From Burkholderiaceae bacterium (GTDB lineage Bacteria; Pseudomonadota; Gammaproteobacteria; Burkholderiales; Burkholderiaceae), in the NCBI GenBank assembly GCA_021166835.1, contig JAJPEN010000039.1, positions 22,696 through 86,695 on the forward strand: a stretch of 64,000 nucleotides of DNA, written 5' to 3'. The notes under the pieces are model-generated. The model did not search any database. It was given only the letters and a program-made list of their open reading frames with translations, and was not told the DNA's origin. The translations under genes were made by a program, and so were the position numbers. This document shows, one piece after another, positions 39,068-48,447 of this stretch (the first letter of the stretch is position 1; each line of letters begins with the position of its first letter).

Positions 39068-39690
39068 TGTCGCGCCCCGAGTACTGGGACGAGGCCTGTG
39101 CGACGCTCGCCGGCAACGACGCGACGATGGCGGGCATCATCGGTCGCTGCCGCGGGCACCTCGTTTCGCGCGGCGACGCGTTCCAGACGCTCGCCCGCTC
39201 GATCGTCGGCCAGCAGATCTCTGTGCGCGCGGCGCAGTCGGTGTGGGAGCGATTCGTCGCGGCGTGCGGCGCGCAAGGCCCGGTGCCGCAGCGCGTCTCG
39301 CGCATGCGAACGACCACGCTGCGCAACAGCGGGCTGTCGCAGCGCAAGGCGGAATACCTGAAGGACCTCGCCGCGCATTTCCTTTCGAGCGAAGTCGATC
39401 CGGCGCGCTGGCCGCTGCTCGACGACGACGCGATCATCGACGAGCTGTGCACGGTGCGCGGCATCGGACGCTGGACGGCGGAGATGTTCCTGATCTTCAA
39501 TCTGCTGCGCCCCGACGTCTATCCGCTCGACGACATCGGCCTGCTGCGCGGCATCGCATCGCAGTACCGCGAAGGACGCCCGATCACGCGGGCCGAGGCG
39601 ATCGAGATCGGCGAGACGTGGCGCCCGTGGCGCACGGTGGCCACCTGGTACCTGTGGCGCGTGCAGGACCCGTTGCCGGTGGACTATTGA
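39067..39690 (+). CDS. alkA: DNA-3-methyladenine glycosylase II
   Basis: This 207-aa HhH-GPD glycosylase removes alkylated purines. It has [19 protein letters not shown], the hairpin [18 protein letters not shown] and the catalytic Asp in [12 protein letters not shown]. It is shorter than E. coli AlkA because the N-terminal domain is missing, as is usual in Burkholderiales. Its stop overlaps the accA ATG (TGATG). Confidence 0.9.
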   Translation: MSRPEYWDEACATLAGNDATMAGIIGRCRGHLVSRGDAFQTLARSIVGQQISVRAAQSVWERFVAACGAQGPVPQRVSRMRTTTLRNSGLSQRKAEYLKDLAAHFLSSEVDPARWPLLDDDAIIDELCTVRGIGRWTAEMFLIFNLLRPDVYPLDDIGLLRGIASQYREGRPITRAEAIEIGETWRPWRTVATWYLWRVQDPLPVDY

Positions 39691-40658
39691 TGAAAATGAC
39701 CTTCCTGGAATTCGAGCAGCCGATCGCCGATCTCGAACAGAAGATCGAGGCGCTGCGCTTCGCGCAGGAAGACTCCGCGGTCGACATAGCCGAGGAGGTC
39801 GCGCGCCTTCAGCAGAAGAGTCAGCTGCTGCTGAAGGACACCTACGCCAAGCTCACGCCGTGGCAGGTGGCGATGGTCGCGCGCCATCCGCAGCGTCCGT
39901 ACACGCTGGACTACGTGCAGGCGATCTTCACCGACTTCCACGAACTGCACGGCGATCGCGAGTTCGCCGACGACCCGGCGATCGTCGGCGGGCTGGCGAG
40001 ACTGAACGGCCAGCCGGTGATGGTGCTCGGTCACCAGAAGGGGCGCGGCACGAAGGAGCGCAGCCAGCGCAACTTCGGCATGCCGCGGCCCGAGGGCTAT
40101 CGCAAGGCGCTCCGGCTGATGAAGCTCGCCGAGAAGTTCGAGCTGCCGCTGTTCACCTTCGTCGATACGCCCGGCGCGTTTCCCGGCATCGACGCCGAGG
40201 AGCGCAACCAGTCGGAGGCGATCGGGCGCAACCTGTACGAGATGGCGGCGCTGCGCGTGCCGATCGTCACCACGATCATCGGCGAGGGCGGTTCGGGCGG
40301 TGCACTGGCGATCGCCGTCGGCGACGTCACGTTGATGCTGCAGTACGCCATCTACTCGGTGATCTCGCCCGAGGGGTGCGCGGCGATTTTGTGGAAGAGC
40401 GCCGAGAAGGCGCCCGAGGCGGCGGAGACGCTGGGCATCACCGCGCATCGACTGAAGGCGCTCGGCTTGGTGGACCGCATCATCAGCGAACCGGTGGGCG
40501 GCGCGCATCGCGATCCTGCGCACATGGCGCAACTGCTCAAGCGTGCGCTGTCCGATGCGCTGCGCCAGTACCAGGGCGTCGATCCGAAGGCGCTGCTCGA
40601 GCAGCGGCACCAGCGGATCATGCACTATGGGAAATTCAAGGAGCTCGGGCAGGACTGA
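39690..40658 (+). CDS. accA: Acetyl-CoA carboxylase carboxyltransferase subunit alpha
   Basis: AccA is half of the carboxyltransferase that makes malonyl-CoA for fatty acid synthesis. The 322-aa product has [18 protein letters not shown], the biotin/CoA-site loops GREKGRGTKE-like [36 protein letters not shown] and [15 protein letters not shown]. All match the family closely. It follows alkA with a one-base overlap, and tilS starts inside its 3' end. Confidence 0.96.
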   Translation: MKMTFLEFEQPIADLEQKIEALRFAQEDSAVDIAEEVARLQQKSQLLLKDTYAKLTPWQVAMVARHPQRPYTLDYVQAIFTDFHELHGDREFADDPAIVGGLARLNGQPVMVLGHQKGRGTKERSQRNFGMPRPEGYRKALRLMKLAEKFELPLFTFVDTPGAFPGIDAEERNQSEAIGRNLYEMAALRVPIVTTIIGEGGSGGALAIAVGDVTLMLQYAIYSVISPEGCAAILWKSAEKAPEAAETLGITAHRLKALGLVDRIISEPVGGAHRDPAHMAQLLKRALSDALRQYQGVDPKALLEQRHQRIMHYGKFKELGQD

Positions 40659-42066
40659 GCCGACTGCGGCTTCGGACGCGTCGGCCGACGTGCTCGATGC
40701 GGTCGCGTCGTCGCTGCAACGCTTCGCCCTCGGCGATGGCGTCGTCGTCGCATTCAGCGGCGGCGTCGATTCCACCGTGCTGCTCGACGCGGTGGCTCGC
40801 TGTCTGCAGCCCGAGCGGATTCTCGCCTGGCACGTGCATCACGGACTGCAGTCGCCGGCCGACGATTGGCGCGCGCACTGCGAGCGCCAGGCCGCGCGGC
40901 TCGGCGTGCGCTTCGGGCAGACGCTCCTTGCGGCGCCGTCGCGCGGCGCGAACCTCGAGGCGTGGGCGCGCGAGATGCGCTATCGCGTGTTGTGGGAAGC
41001 CGTCGCCCAAAGCGGCTCTTGCGCACTGCTCACCGCGCATCATGCCGACGACCAGCTCGAGACGGTGCTGATGCGCCTGGCGCGCGGCAGCGGGCCGGCG
41101 GCGCTCGGCGCGATGGCGCCCGCGCAGCGGCGCGCCGCCGGCTGGCTGCTGCGTCCGCTGCTGGCGATCGGGCGCGAGCGCATCGTCGAGTGCGCGCGCG
41201 AGCGCGGCCTCGCGTGGATCGACGACCCGATGAACGATGATGCGGATTTTCTTCGCGTGGCGCTGCGTACCCGTGTGATTCCCGAACTGGCGAAGGCTGC
41301 ACCGGCGCTGCGCGAGAACGTGCTGCGCTCGGCTCGATGGCTGCGCGAGAGCGGCGAGGCGTTGCGCGAGCTGGCGGTACGCGACCTGCGCGAGGCGGGC
41401 GTCGAACCGCGGGCACGCGCGATCGACCGGCACGCGCTCGCCACGCTGCCCGCCGCGCGACGCGACCTCGCGGTTCGCGCGTGGTTCGACTCGCTGGGGG
41501 CCGTCGCGCCCAGCCGCGCGCGGCTGGCCGAATGGGTCGGGCAGATGCTCGCGGGAGAGTCGGCGCATGCGCTGCTCGAGCACGACGGGTTTCGCTTTCG
41601 ACGCTATCGCGATCGGATCACGGTCGAGCCGACGAAGGCGGCGAACGAGGCGCCGCCCGTGTTCGCGTTCCGCTGGCACGGCGAGCACGAGATCGCACTT
41701 GCCCGGTGGGGCGGGACGCTGCGCTTCGCGCCTTCGCATCGACCCGACGCTGTGCCGGCCGGTTGGCTCGCCGAGCAGCCGCTCGCGCTGCGCTCGGTGC
41801 GCGGCGCGCAGCGGCTGCGTCCACGCTCGACCGGCCCGAGCCGAAGCGTGAAGAACCTGTTCCAGGAGCGCGGCATCCCGCCGCATCTGCGGCCTCGCAT
41901 GCCCGCGCTGCACGCGGGCGAGCGCCTGCTGTACGTCGCGGGAATCGGCATGGACCGCAGCGAGTGGGCAGGCGAGGGCGGCGCAGCGCGCATCGAGATC
42001 GACTGGCGCGCCGACGACGCGAACGACGAACGCGCGGCCTTCGGCGAATCGGTGCCTTCCGTATAA
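40627..42066 (+). CDS. tilS: tRNA(Ile)-lysidine synthase
   Basis: TilS makes lysidine at C34 of tRNA-Ile(CAU). The 479-aa product has the PP-loop [10 protein letters not shown] (Ser about residue 44), [17 protein letters not shown], ARYxxL-like [11 protein letters not shown] and [21 protein letters not shown]. The C-terminal TilS domain ends with [16 protein letters not shown]. The start is uncertain: ATG 40627 overlaps accA by 32 bp, and GTG 40690 would avoid the overlap. The first 20 residues do not look conserved. Confidence 0.9.
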   Translation: MGNSRSSGRTEPTAASDASADVLDAVASSLQRFALGDGVVVAFSGGVDSTVLLDAVARCLQPERILAWHVHHGLQSPADDWRAHCERQAARLGVRFGQTLLAAPSRGANLEAWAREMRYRVLWEAVAQSGSCALLTAHHADDQLETVLMRLARGSGPAALGAMAPAQRRAAGWLLRPLLAIGRERIVECARERGLAWIDDPMNDDADFLRVALRTRVIPELAKAAPALRENVLRSARWLRESGEALRELAVRDLREAGVEPRARAIDRHALATLPAARRDLAVRAWFDSLGAVAPSRARLAEWVGQMLAGESAHALLEHDGFRFRRYRDRITVEPTKAANEAPPVFAFRWHGEHEIALARWGGTLRFAPSHRPDAVPAGWLAEQPLALRSVRGAQRLRPRSTGPSRSVKNLFQERGIPPHLRPRMPALHAGERLLYVAGIGMDRSEWAGEGGAARIEIDWRADDANDERAAFGESVPSV

Positions 42067-42067
42067 T
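42062..42067 (+). promoter_or_regulatory. -10 element (TATAAT) for lysC
   Basis: This is a perfect TATAAT, overlapping the tilS stop and 36 nt before the lysC ATG. A T6 run follows. The -35 region is weak. The leader is too short for a lysine riboswitch. Confidence 0.5.
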
Positions 42068-42103
42068 TGCGGGTTTTTTGCGTCGCGCGCGGCAGGTAGC
42101 GGA

Positions 42104-43381
42104 ATGGCCCTGATCGTTCACAAGTACGGCGGCACCTCGATGGGCTCGGTGGAGCGCATCCGCAACGTCGCGCGCCGCGTCGCCACCTGGCGCGAAGCAG
42201 GGCACCGGATGGTCGTCGTGCCTTCGGCGATGTCGGGCGAGACGAACCGGCTGATCGCGCTCGCGCGCGAGATCCAGCCGCAGCCCGACCGGCGCGAGCT
42301 CGACATGATCGCCTCCACCGGCGAGCAGGTGTCGGTGGCACTGCTGGCCATGGCGCTCAAGGCGATCGGCGACGATGCCGTCAGCTACGCCGGCTGGCAG
42401 GTGCCGGTGCGCACCGACAGCGCGTTCACCAAGGCGCGCATCGTGTCGATCGACGACGCCCGCGTGCGCAAGGACCTGGACGCCGGACGCGTCGTCGTCA
42501 TCACCGGCTTCCAGGGCGTGGACGCGGACGGCAACATCACCACGCTCGGCCGCGGCGGCTCGGACACCTCCGCAGTGGCGGTGGCCGCAGCGCTGAAGGC
42601 CGACGAGTGCCTGATCTACACCGACGTCGATGGCGTCTACACCACCGACCCGCGCATCGTTCCCGAAGCGCGCCGGCTCGAGCACGTCACCTTCGAGGAG
42701 ATGCTCGAGATGGCCAGCCTCGGCTCGAAGGTGCTGCAGATCCGATCGGTGGAATTCGCCGGCAAGTACAAGGTGAAAACGCGCGTGCTGTCGAGCCTCA
42801 CGCCGCCCGACATCCCGGTGGACATCGAAGCGAAATCGGGCACGCTGATCACATTCGAGGAAGATCCTGAAATGGAGCACGCCGTCATCTCGGGCATCGC
42901 GTTCAACCGCGACGAGGCGAAGATCACGATCACGCGGGTGCCCGACCGCCCGGGCATCGCCTACCAGATCCTGGGCGCCATTGCCGACGCGAACATCGAC
43001 GTCGACATGATCATCCAGAACCAGAGTGTCGACGGCACCACCGATTTCTCGTTCACCGTGCAGGCGCCCGAGCTGCAGCGTGCGATCGACGTGCTGAACG
43101 CGAAGGTGAAGGACGAGATCGGCGCGAAGGAGATCATCGGCGACCCGAAGATCGCCAAGGTGTCGGTCGTCGGCATCGGCATGCGCTCGCACGTCGGCGT
43201 GGCGAGCCTGATGTTCAGGACGCTGTCGGAAGAGGGCATCAACATCCAGATGATCTCGACGAGCGAAATCAAGATCTCGGTGATCATCGAGGACAAGTAC
43301 ATGGAGCTCGCGGTCCGAGCGCTGCACAAGGTGTTCGGCCTGGACAAGCCGGCGACGGCGGGAGAGCCGGTCGGGAAGTAG
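42104..43381 (+). CDS. lysC: Aspartate kinase
   Basis: Aspartokinase phosphorylates aspartate at the head of the lysine/threonine/methionine pathway. The 425-aa product has KYGGTSMGS, the SAMSGETNRL loop, FQGVDADGNITTLGRGGSDTSAVAVAAAL and VDGVYTTDPRI. Two ACT domains follow (about 265-405) with VPDRPGIAYQILGAIADANIDVDMIIQN, the usual site for lysine/threonine feedback. Length and order (after tilS) are as in Burkholderiales. Confidence 0.95.
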   Translation: MALIVHKYGGTSMGSVERIRNVARRVATWREAGHRMVVVPSAMSGETNRLIALAREIQPQPDRRELDMIASTGEQVSVALLAMALKAIGDDAVSYAGWQVPVRTDSAFTKARIVSIDDARVRKDLDAGRVVVITGFQGVDADGNITTLGRGGSDTSAVAVAAALKADECLIYTDVDGVYTTDPRIVPEARRLEHVTFEEMLEMASLGSKVLQIRSVEFAGKYKVKTRVLSSLTPPDIPVDIEAKSGTLITFEEDPEMEHAVISGIAFNRDEAKITITRVPDRPGIAYQILGAIADANIDVDMIIQNQSVDGTTDFSFTVQAPELQRAIDVLNAKVKDEIGAKEIIGDPKIAKVSVVGIGMRSHVGVASLMFRTLSEEGINIQMISTSEIKISVIIEDKYMELAVRALHKVFGLDKPATAGEPVGK

Positions 43382-43423
43382 CCTTCGGGCTTCCTGCTGC
43401 GACGGGTCGCGGCCCCCGACGTC

Positions 43424-43852
43424 CTATGCGGAGCCGTCGAAGTCGGACAGCAGGACCAGCCGGCCGAAACGCCTCGCCGTGTCGAAATAGCGCCGATCGG
43501 CCGTTACGAGCACGGCATCGTCGCTGGTCAGAGCGACGGCATGGTAGAGCGTGTCGAAAAGATGATGATCCAGGCGGATTGCCAACTCGGCGGCGAGCTC
43601 GTACAGCGCCGGGTCGGACGCGGTTCGCAGATCGATCCCCAGCAGGTCACGAAGATCGGTGCGTGCCGTGCGAGGCGACACGCGGGCGAGGACGGCAGCC
43701 ACTTCCGCGACGAAGTGCGGCGGCTCGACCAGCACGAGCCGGCCGGCGCGCAGTTCTCGAAGGAATCGCAACGCGTGGTCGACGTGGGATTCCTCCGGTC
43801 GGTCGCGAAAGAACCACTTCAGCGCGACGCTCGCGTCGGCTACGACGATCAA
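43424..43852 (-). CDS. vapC: PIN-domain RNase toxin (VapC family)
   Basis: This 142-aa PIN nuclease has the acidic residues in VVADASVALKWFF, FVAEVAAVL, LFDTLYHAVAL and LVTADRRYF. VapC toxins cut tRNA or rRNA. The TTG start at 43852 overlaps the antitoxin stop (TTGA). It lies between lysC and an exporter, outside the integrated element, in an otherwise housekeeping context. Confidence 0.85.
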   Translation of the reverse strand: MIVVADASVALKWFFRDRPEESHVDHALRFLRELRAGRLVLVEPPHFVAEVAAVLARVSPRTARTDLRDLLGIDLRTASDPALYELAAELAIRLDHHLFDTLYHAVALTSDDAVLVTADRRYFDTARRFGRLVLLSDFDGSA

Positions 43853-44112
43853 GGCCGTCCTTCTTCCCGCATCCGGCGCAGCATCGCGTCGTCCATCACG
43901 GGCGCCTGTTCGCGACGCTTCAGGATGCGATCGATTGCCCGTCGGCTGCGCCGCTTGCGCTCGGCGCGTTCTACCGCCTCGCGCATTAGCGACGCGATGA
44001 TCGCGCTCTTGTTCTGCCCTTCGAACTCGGCGTTGAAGGCGTCCCTGACGTCGTCCGGAACGCTGAAGTTGACGGTTGCCACGGCCTGGTCTGTTGTTGA
44101 CGATTTCAACAA
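43849..44112 (-). CDS. vapB: VapB-like antitoxin
   Basis: This 87-aa protein has an N-terminal ribbon-helix-helix-like strand (ATVNFSVPDDVRDAFNAEF) and a basic helical C-terminus (RAERKRRSRRAIDRILKRRE). This is the form of antitoxins that bind DNA and block the partner toxin. It is coupled to the PIN gene. The start is uncertain: two TTG codons at 44112 and 44109, or an internal GTG just before ATVNF. Confidence 0.75.
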   Translation of the reverse strand: MLKSSTTDQAVATVNFSVPDDVRDAFNAEFEGQNKSAIIASLMREAVERAERKRRSRRAIDRILKRREQAPVMDDAMLRRMREEGRP

Positions 44113-44248
44113 TTATCGGATGGCCCCTTCCGGTCGTCAACGCGACCCCGGTTCGGACGCGAGGGAGCGCCGCCTGTCGCTGCGCGGATAAGCGCGATCG
44201 TGCTCGCCTCCTCCCTTTATGCGAGCACGATGGCGGCACGGACGAACG

Positions 44249-44875
44249 TCATCGGCTGGCGGTCAGTAGCCGAAGGGCGAGTCCGGCAAAAACCAGGCCG
44301 CAGATTCGGTTCAGGCACCGCTGCGCACGCTGCGAACGACGAAGCCGCTCGCCGATCGCTCCCGACAGCAGCGCGACGGCGCCGAAGGTGATCACGGTCG
44401 CGACGATGAAGCAAAGGCCGAACCATGCGACCTGCAGCGCGACCGGTCCGGCGCCCGGCGCAACGAACTGCGGCAGGAAGGCGAAAAAGAACAGCAGCAC
44501 CTTGGGGTTGGTGAGGTTCATCGCAACCCCGCGCGTGACGAGAGCGCCTGCGCTGCGCGACACGGGTGCGCGACCGTCCAGGCCGTCCGCCGGCGCGCGA
44601 AACGCCTGCCAGGACAGCCAGGCCAGATAGCCGGCGCCGATCACCTTCAGAACCGTGAATGCGGTCGGCGACGCGGCGAACACCGCCGCGAGGCCGAGCG
44701 CCACGGCGGCGGTGTGCACGCACAGCCCTGCACACAGCCCCGCGACGACGAGCAGCCCCGCGCGTCTGCCGTTCGCGATCGATTGCAGCAGGACGAAGGT
44801 GTTGTCGGGGCCCGGCGCGATGCCGAGGATGAGGGCGACCAAGAAGAAGCCGGAAGTCGTCTCGATGGAAGGCAT
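44249..44875 (-). CDS. LysE/RhtB family amino-acid exporter
   Basis: This 208-aa inner-membrane protein has six helices and the family signature GIAPGPDNTFVLLQSIANGRRAG near the N-terminus. NLTNPKVLLFFFAFLPQFV is also present. Members export amino acids or derivatives such as lysine, homoserine or threonine; the substrate is not shown. The ATG at 44875 gives MPSIETTSGFFLVALILG. It is divergent from the FAD oxidase across 263 bp with no other gene. Confidence 0.87.
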   Translation of the reverse strand: MPSIETTSGFFLVALILGIAPGPDNTFVLLQSIANGRRAGLLVVAGLCAGLCVHTAAVALGLAAVFAASPTAFTVLKVIGAGYLAWLSWQAFRAPADGLDGRAPVSRSAGALVTRGVAMNLTNPKVLLFFFAFLPQFVAPGAGPVALQVAWFGLCFIVATVITFGAVALLSGAIGERLRRSQRAQRCLNRICGLVFAGLALRLLTASR

Positions 44876-45138
44876 CGCACAGCCCGGTGCGGAACTGGAG
44901 CGCGGATTGTAGGCGTTCCGCCGGTCGTCGGAACCGGTTTGCGCCCGCCCGAGACCCCTTCGGCAACCGAACGACTGGCGTTGCCGCATTTCTACGGGGC
45001 TATCGTTCTCGCCTTCACGGCACGCGCCCGTGACGACGACAAGAGACCGCAGCCGTTCGGCTGCCCGCCTGCAACGCGCGAACAGGGAGGACCACGAACC
45101 GAACCAGACACTCCAGCTCGGAACCAAAGGAGGTTCAG

Positions 45139-46524
45139 ATGAGCACGCTGACCAATACTGCGATCGACAAGCTGCGAGGGAAGCTCGACGGACAAATCGT
45201 ACTTCCCGAAGACGGCGCCTACGATGCGGCGCGAACGATCTGGAATGCGATGATCGACAAGCACCCGGCCGCGATCGTGCGCTGTGCGTCCGACCAGGAC
45301 GTCGTGCACACGGTGAACTTCGCAAGAGACAGCGGCCTGCTGCTGGCCGTGCGCGGCGGTGGGCACAACATCGCGGGCAATGCCCTCTGCGACGGCGGCG
45401 TCGTCGCCGATCTGTCACAGATGAGGGCGGCGAAGATCGACGCCGCTGACCGGCGCGCAACGGTCGAGGGGGGCGCAACGCTCGCCGACTTCGACGCAGC
45501 AGCGCAGGCGCACGGCCTCGCCACACCATTGGGGATCAATTCCACGACCGGCGTTGCGGGGTTGACGCTCGGCGGGGGCTTCGGTTGGCTCAGCCGCAAG
45601 TACGGAATGACGGTCGACAATCTCGAATCGGCCGACGTCGTCACCGCGACCGGCGACGTGCTGCGCGCGAGCGACGAGGAGAATCCCGATCTCTTCTGGG
45701 CGCTTCGAGGCGGCGGCGGCAATTTCGGGGCAGTGACGCGCTTCCGGTTCCGGCTGCACGAAGTCGGGCCGAACCTGCTCAGCGGACTGATCTTCTATCC
45801 GATTGCCGAGGCGAAGGCCGTGCTGCAGCGGTACCGCGACTTCGTTGCCGCCGCACCCGACGAACTCGTCGTGTGGACGGTGCTGCGCAAGGCGCCGCCG
45901 TTGCCTTTCCTGCCGCAGGAGGTTCACGGCACCGAAGTGATCGCGATCGCGTTGCTCTACGTCGGCGATCCGGAGAAGGGCAAGTCGCTGATCGAGCCGC
46001 TGCGCCACTTCGGCTCGCCGGTGGGCGAGTTCATCGGCGTGCAGCCGTACACGGCCTGGCAGCAGGCCTTCGATCCGCTGCTCACTCCCGGCGCACGCAA
46101 CTACTGGAAGTCTCACAACTTCACGAAGCTCGATGACGGCCTGTTCGACGAGGTGATCCAGTACATCGGAAAGCTGCCGTCTCCGCAGTGCGAAATCTTC
46201 TTCGGCGCCATCGGCTGCGCCACGACGAAGCCGGCAGCCGACGCCATGGCGTATGCGCATCGCGACGCGCTCTACGTGATGAACGTACACGGGCGCTGGG
46301 ACGAGCCGGCGGACGATGAGCGCTGCATCGGTTGGGCTCGTGAGTTCTTCAAGGCCTCGGCGCCCTACGCCGGAAGCGGCGTCTACGTGAACTTCCTCAC
46401 GGCCGACGAAGGCGACCGCGTCGGCGCTGCCTACGGTGCGAACTACGACCGGCTGGCGCAGGTGAAGCGCAAGTACGATCCCGACAACCTGTTCCGTGTG
46501 AACCAGAACATTCGCCCCGCCTGA
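45139..46524 (+). CDS. FAD-binding oxidoreductase (berberine-bridge-like)
   Basis: This 461-aa flavoprotein of the BBE/FAD_binding_4 type has VRGGGHNIAGNALCDGG, where the His is the usual covalent FAD site. The FAD fold continues with GVAGLTLGGGFGWLSRKYG, and the BBE motif YDPDNLFRVNQNI is at the C-terminus. The second covalent Cys of bicovalent members is absent. It would oxidise a sugar or small alcohol/amine with oxygen; the substrate is unknown. AAAGGAGG lies just before the ATG at 45139, a strong ribosome site. Confidence 0.85.
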   Translation: MSTLTNTAIDKLRGKLDGQIVLPEDGAYDAARTIWNAMIDKHPAAIVRCASDQDVVHTVNFARDSGLLLAVRGGGHNIAGNALCDGGVVADLSQMRAAKIDAADRRATVEGGATLADFDAAAQAHGLATPLGINSTTGVAGLTLGGGFGWLSRKYGMTVDNLESADVVTATGDVLRASDEENPDLFWALRGGGGNFGAVTRFRFRLHEVGPNLLSGLIFYPIAEAKAVLQRYRDFVAAAPDELVVWTVLRKAPPLPFLPQEVHGTEVIAIALLYVGDPEKGKSLIEPLRHFGSPVGEFIGVQPYTAWQQAFDPLLTPGARNYWKSHNFTKLDDGLFDEVIQYIGKLPSPQCEIFFGAIGCATTKPAADAMAYAHRDALYVMNVHGRWDEPADDERCIGWAREFFKASAPYAGSGVYVNFLTADEGDRVGAAYGANYDRLAQVKRKYDPDNLFRVNQNIRPA

Positions 46525-46534
46525 GCAGGGCTGC

Positions 46535-46560
46535 GTCCGGGCCGTGCGATCGGCCCGGAC
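46535..46560 (+). terminator. Hairpin after the FAD oxidase gene
   Basis: GTCCGGGCC (46535-46543) pairs perfectly with GGCCCGGAC (46552-46560) round an 8-nt loop, 10 bp after the stop. No U tract is present. Confidence 0.5.
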
Positions 46561-46632
46561 GAAGCTCGGTGCGCTTCGAGCGGGTTCGGCGGCTGGTGCA
46601 CAATTGAGCCGCTGCCGGACAAGCGCGTGCGG

Positions 46633-46638
46633 TACAAT
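46633..46638 (+). promoter_or_regulatory. -10 element (TACAAT) for tRNA-Ser
   Basis: TACAAT lies 46 nt before the mature tRNA 5' end. A TTGAGC at 46604-46609 is too far (23 bp) to be an ideal -35 box. Confidence 0.35.
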
Positions 46639-46683
46639 CGCGCCCGAGCCGGCATCGAGCGAGCGTTATCTCATTCGAAGCCA

Positions 46684-46776
46684 GGAGACGTGGCCGAGAG
46701 GTCGAAGGCACTCCCCTGCTAAGGGAGCATGCGGCCAAAAACTGCATCGAGGGTTCGAATCCCTCCGTCTCCGCCA
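46684..46776 (+). tRNA. tRNA-Ser (anticodon GCT)
   Basis: This is a 93-nt class II tRNA. The acceptor stem GGAGACG pairs with CGTCTCC, with discriminator G and encoded CCA (46774-46776). The anticodon stem CTCCC/GGGAG holds loop CTGCTAA with anticodon GCT at 46718-46720. A long variable arm and the GGTTCGAATCC T-arm are clear. The 3' end is intact and is followed 149 bp later by a tyrosine integrase. Confidence 0.97.
46749..46776 (+). other. Probable attL core within the tRNA-Ser 3' end
   Basis: Tyrosine integrases of this type usually recombine within the T-arm/acceptor part of the tRNA, which the element restores. The integrase gene starts just downstream. I found no second copy of this 28-base segment in the rest of the window, so attR is probably beyond 64000. 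The exact core is inferred. Confidence 0.4.
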
Positions 46777-46899
46777 GGACTCTTCTCCGCAAGATCCACA
46801 GAGATTCAAAGAAGACTAAGAATCAGGCACTTATCGGCAGCAGCCCGGTAAGTTGATCCAGAGCAGTCCACACAGATCCAAACAAGTCCAACATACAAT

Positions 46900-46934
46900 G
46901 TTGGGACGACGTTGGGACGAATCTGATGGGACGA
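46900..46934 (+). repeat. Direct repeats (GTTGGGACGA) at the integrase start
   Basis: GTTGGGACGA occurs at 46900-46909 and 46911-46920, with GATGGGACGA at 46925-46934 spanning the integrase ATG. A TACAAT (-10 candidate) is at 46894-46899. Further upstream, GATCCA-type motifs recur at about 46795, 46855 and 46875. They could be integrase arm sites or an operator. Confidence 0.5.
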
Positions 46935-48119
46935 AAGCCGCTGACCGTGCTGGCGGTCGCCAACCTGAAGCCAGGGTTCCATGCCGTGGGCGGCGCTCCG
47001 GGCCTGTACGCACTGGTACGCCCGACAGGAGGGCGTTCCTGGATTCTGCGCTACCAAATGGCCGGCAAGCGCCGCGACATGGGGCTGGGATCGCTTGATC
47101 TCGTCAGTCTGGCCGACGCCCGCGAGCGCGCGCATGAACTGCGCAAGATGATGCGCGTCGGCGTCGACCCGCTACAGCAGGCAGGGCTGCAGCGTGCCCA
47201 GGTTTCAGAGGAAGCGAAGCTCGATGCCTGGACCTTCAAGAAGGCGGCGCACGAGGTTCACGAGACGCTGCGGCCCGGCTGGAAGAATGAGAAGCACGCC
47301 GATCAGTGGATCAGCACGCTGACGACTTACGCGTTCCCGAAGATCGGCGAGCGTCCCGTAGGCGAGATCGACGTCGCTGCTGTCCTCGACGTGCTGCGCC
47401 CGATTTGGAGCGCGAAGACCGAGACTGCTCGGCGCGTGGGGCAACGGATCGATGCCGTGATGCGGTGGAGCGTGGCGCACGGCTACGCCGCAAGTAATCC
47501 CGTCGACGCCGCCGTCGAGCTGCTGCCGAAACAGCGCAAGGCTGTTGAGCACCATGCGGCGATGCCCTACGCCGAGCTTCCCGCGTTCCTGGCCGATCTC
47601 GACAAGCGCACGCCGTCCTCTGGATCTCTCGCGCTCCGGTTCCTGATCCTCACGGCTGCTCGAAGTGGCGAGGTGCGTGGTGCAACGTGGGGCGAGATCG
47701 ACATGGACGCGAAGGTCTGGACGGTTCCGGCGGGCCGGATGAAGGCTGATCGCGAGCATCGCGTGCCCTTGTCCGATGCGGCGATGAAGATGCTCATATC
47801 GCTCATGACGTCGGCTCCCAGAATCGAGAACTCCGCCTTGATCTTTCCTGGCACGAAAGGGCAGCCGCTGTCGGACATGACGCTGGCGGCCGTGCTCAAG
47901 CGCATGAAGATCGACGCCACGCCGCACGGATTTCGCTCGTCGTTTCGGGACTGGTGCGCCGAGAACGGCGTGTCTCGCGAGATGGCCGAGCGCGCGCTCG
48001 CGCACGCCGTCGCCGACAAGACCGAGGCTGCCTACAACCGGACCGATCAGCTAGAGCAGCGCCGGCCGGTGATGCAGGCGTGGGCGGACTTCGTGACGGG
48101 GAAATGTAACAGTTTGTAA
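46926..48119 (+). CDS. Tyrosine-type site-specific integrase (P4-like)
   Basis: This 397-aa integrase has an N-terminal arm-binding DUF4102-type domain (GGAPGLYALVRPTGGRSWILRY), a core-binding domain (about 110-200) and a catalytic domain with Arg246 (AARSGEVRG), His334 and Arg337 (HGFRSSF), the second His in ALAHAV and the nucleophile Tyr370 (AAYNR). All key residues are present, so it should be active. It lies next to tRNA-Ser, pointing away from it, which marks the left end of an integrative element. Confidence 0.93.
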   Translation: MGRKPLTVLAVANLKPGFHAVGGAPGLYALVRPTGGRSWILRYQMAGKRRDMGLGSLDLVSLADARERAHELRKMMRVGVDPLQQAGLQRAQVSEEAKLDAWTFKKAAHEVHETLRPGWKNEKHADQWISTLTTYAFPKIGERPVGEIDVAAVLDVLRPIWSAKTETARRVGQRIDAVMRWSVAHGYAASNPVDAAVELLPKQRKAVEHHAAMPYAELPAFLADLDKRTPSSGSLALRFLILTAARSGEVRGATWGEIDMDAKVWTVPAGRMKADREHRVPLSDAAMKMLISLMTSAPRIENSALIFPGTKGQPLSDMTLAAVLKRMKIDATPHGFRSSFRDWCAENGVSREMAERALAHAVADKTEAAYNRTDQLEQRRPVMQAWADFVTGKCNSL

Positions 48120-48197
48120 CGAAAACGGGCTCTCGTTCGCCAGAGGCCGAGTTCGGTCAGAGCGCTGGATGTACGAACAGTATCTGTGTGCGTCTCG

Positions 48198-48228
48198 TTG
48201 ACTCCGTCTGATTTTTCTGAGCTACACT
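48198..48228 (+). promoter_or_regulatory. Promoter candidate (TTGACT ... TACACT)
   Basis: TTGACT (48198-48203) and TACACT (48223-48228) are separated by 19 bp within an AT-richer patch. A leader of about 215 nt would follow before the AlpA-like gene. Confidence 0.45.
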
Positions 48229-48424
48229 GCGCTACGCATCGGGATTACGGGAAGCCCCCGCTGCGTCGCAGAGGCAACGACTCCGGGGATGGGCCTACCG
48301 GACGAGCCGCATGGACCTAGAGCGCGAGCCCCGCCCGTCTTGTCACGGTGCCCGCGACTCTTCGGGCCGCTCCTGGAGCGGCTGACGAACTGTCCGTGCG
48401 CTGCGCCTAACTAATTTCGCGGTG

Positions 48425-48447
48425 TGCGGACCTCGTAAGAGTCCGCA
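48425..48447 (+). promoter_or_regulatory. Hairpin abutting the AlpA-like start codon
   Basis: TGCGGAC (48425-48431) and GTCCGCA (48441-48447) form a perfect inverted repeat that ends exactly at the ATG (48448). It replaces the Shine-Dalgarno region. It could be an operator or an RNA hairpin limiting translation. Confidence 0.5.

Larger units (their letters stand above)
48120..48447. other. Gene-free regulatory stretch between integrase and AlpA-like gene
   Basis: This stretch holds a promoter candidate (48198-48228), a GC-rich segment with CCCCG/CGGGG pairing at 48256-48290, and a 7-bp hairpin GCCGCTC/GAGCGGC at 48366-48382. The start-codon hairpin described separately comes next. No protein-coding frame is convincing. 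It may encode a structured leader or a small regulatory RNA. Confidence 0.45.

Noticed and set aside
42062..42104. Lysine riboswitch upstream of lysC
   Set aside because: Only about 36 nt separate the -10 element from the ATG, too short for the aptamer.
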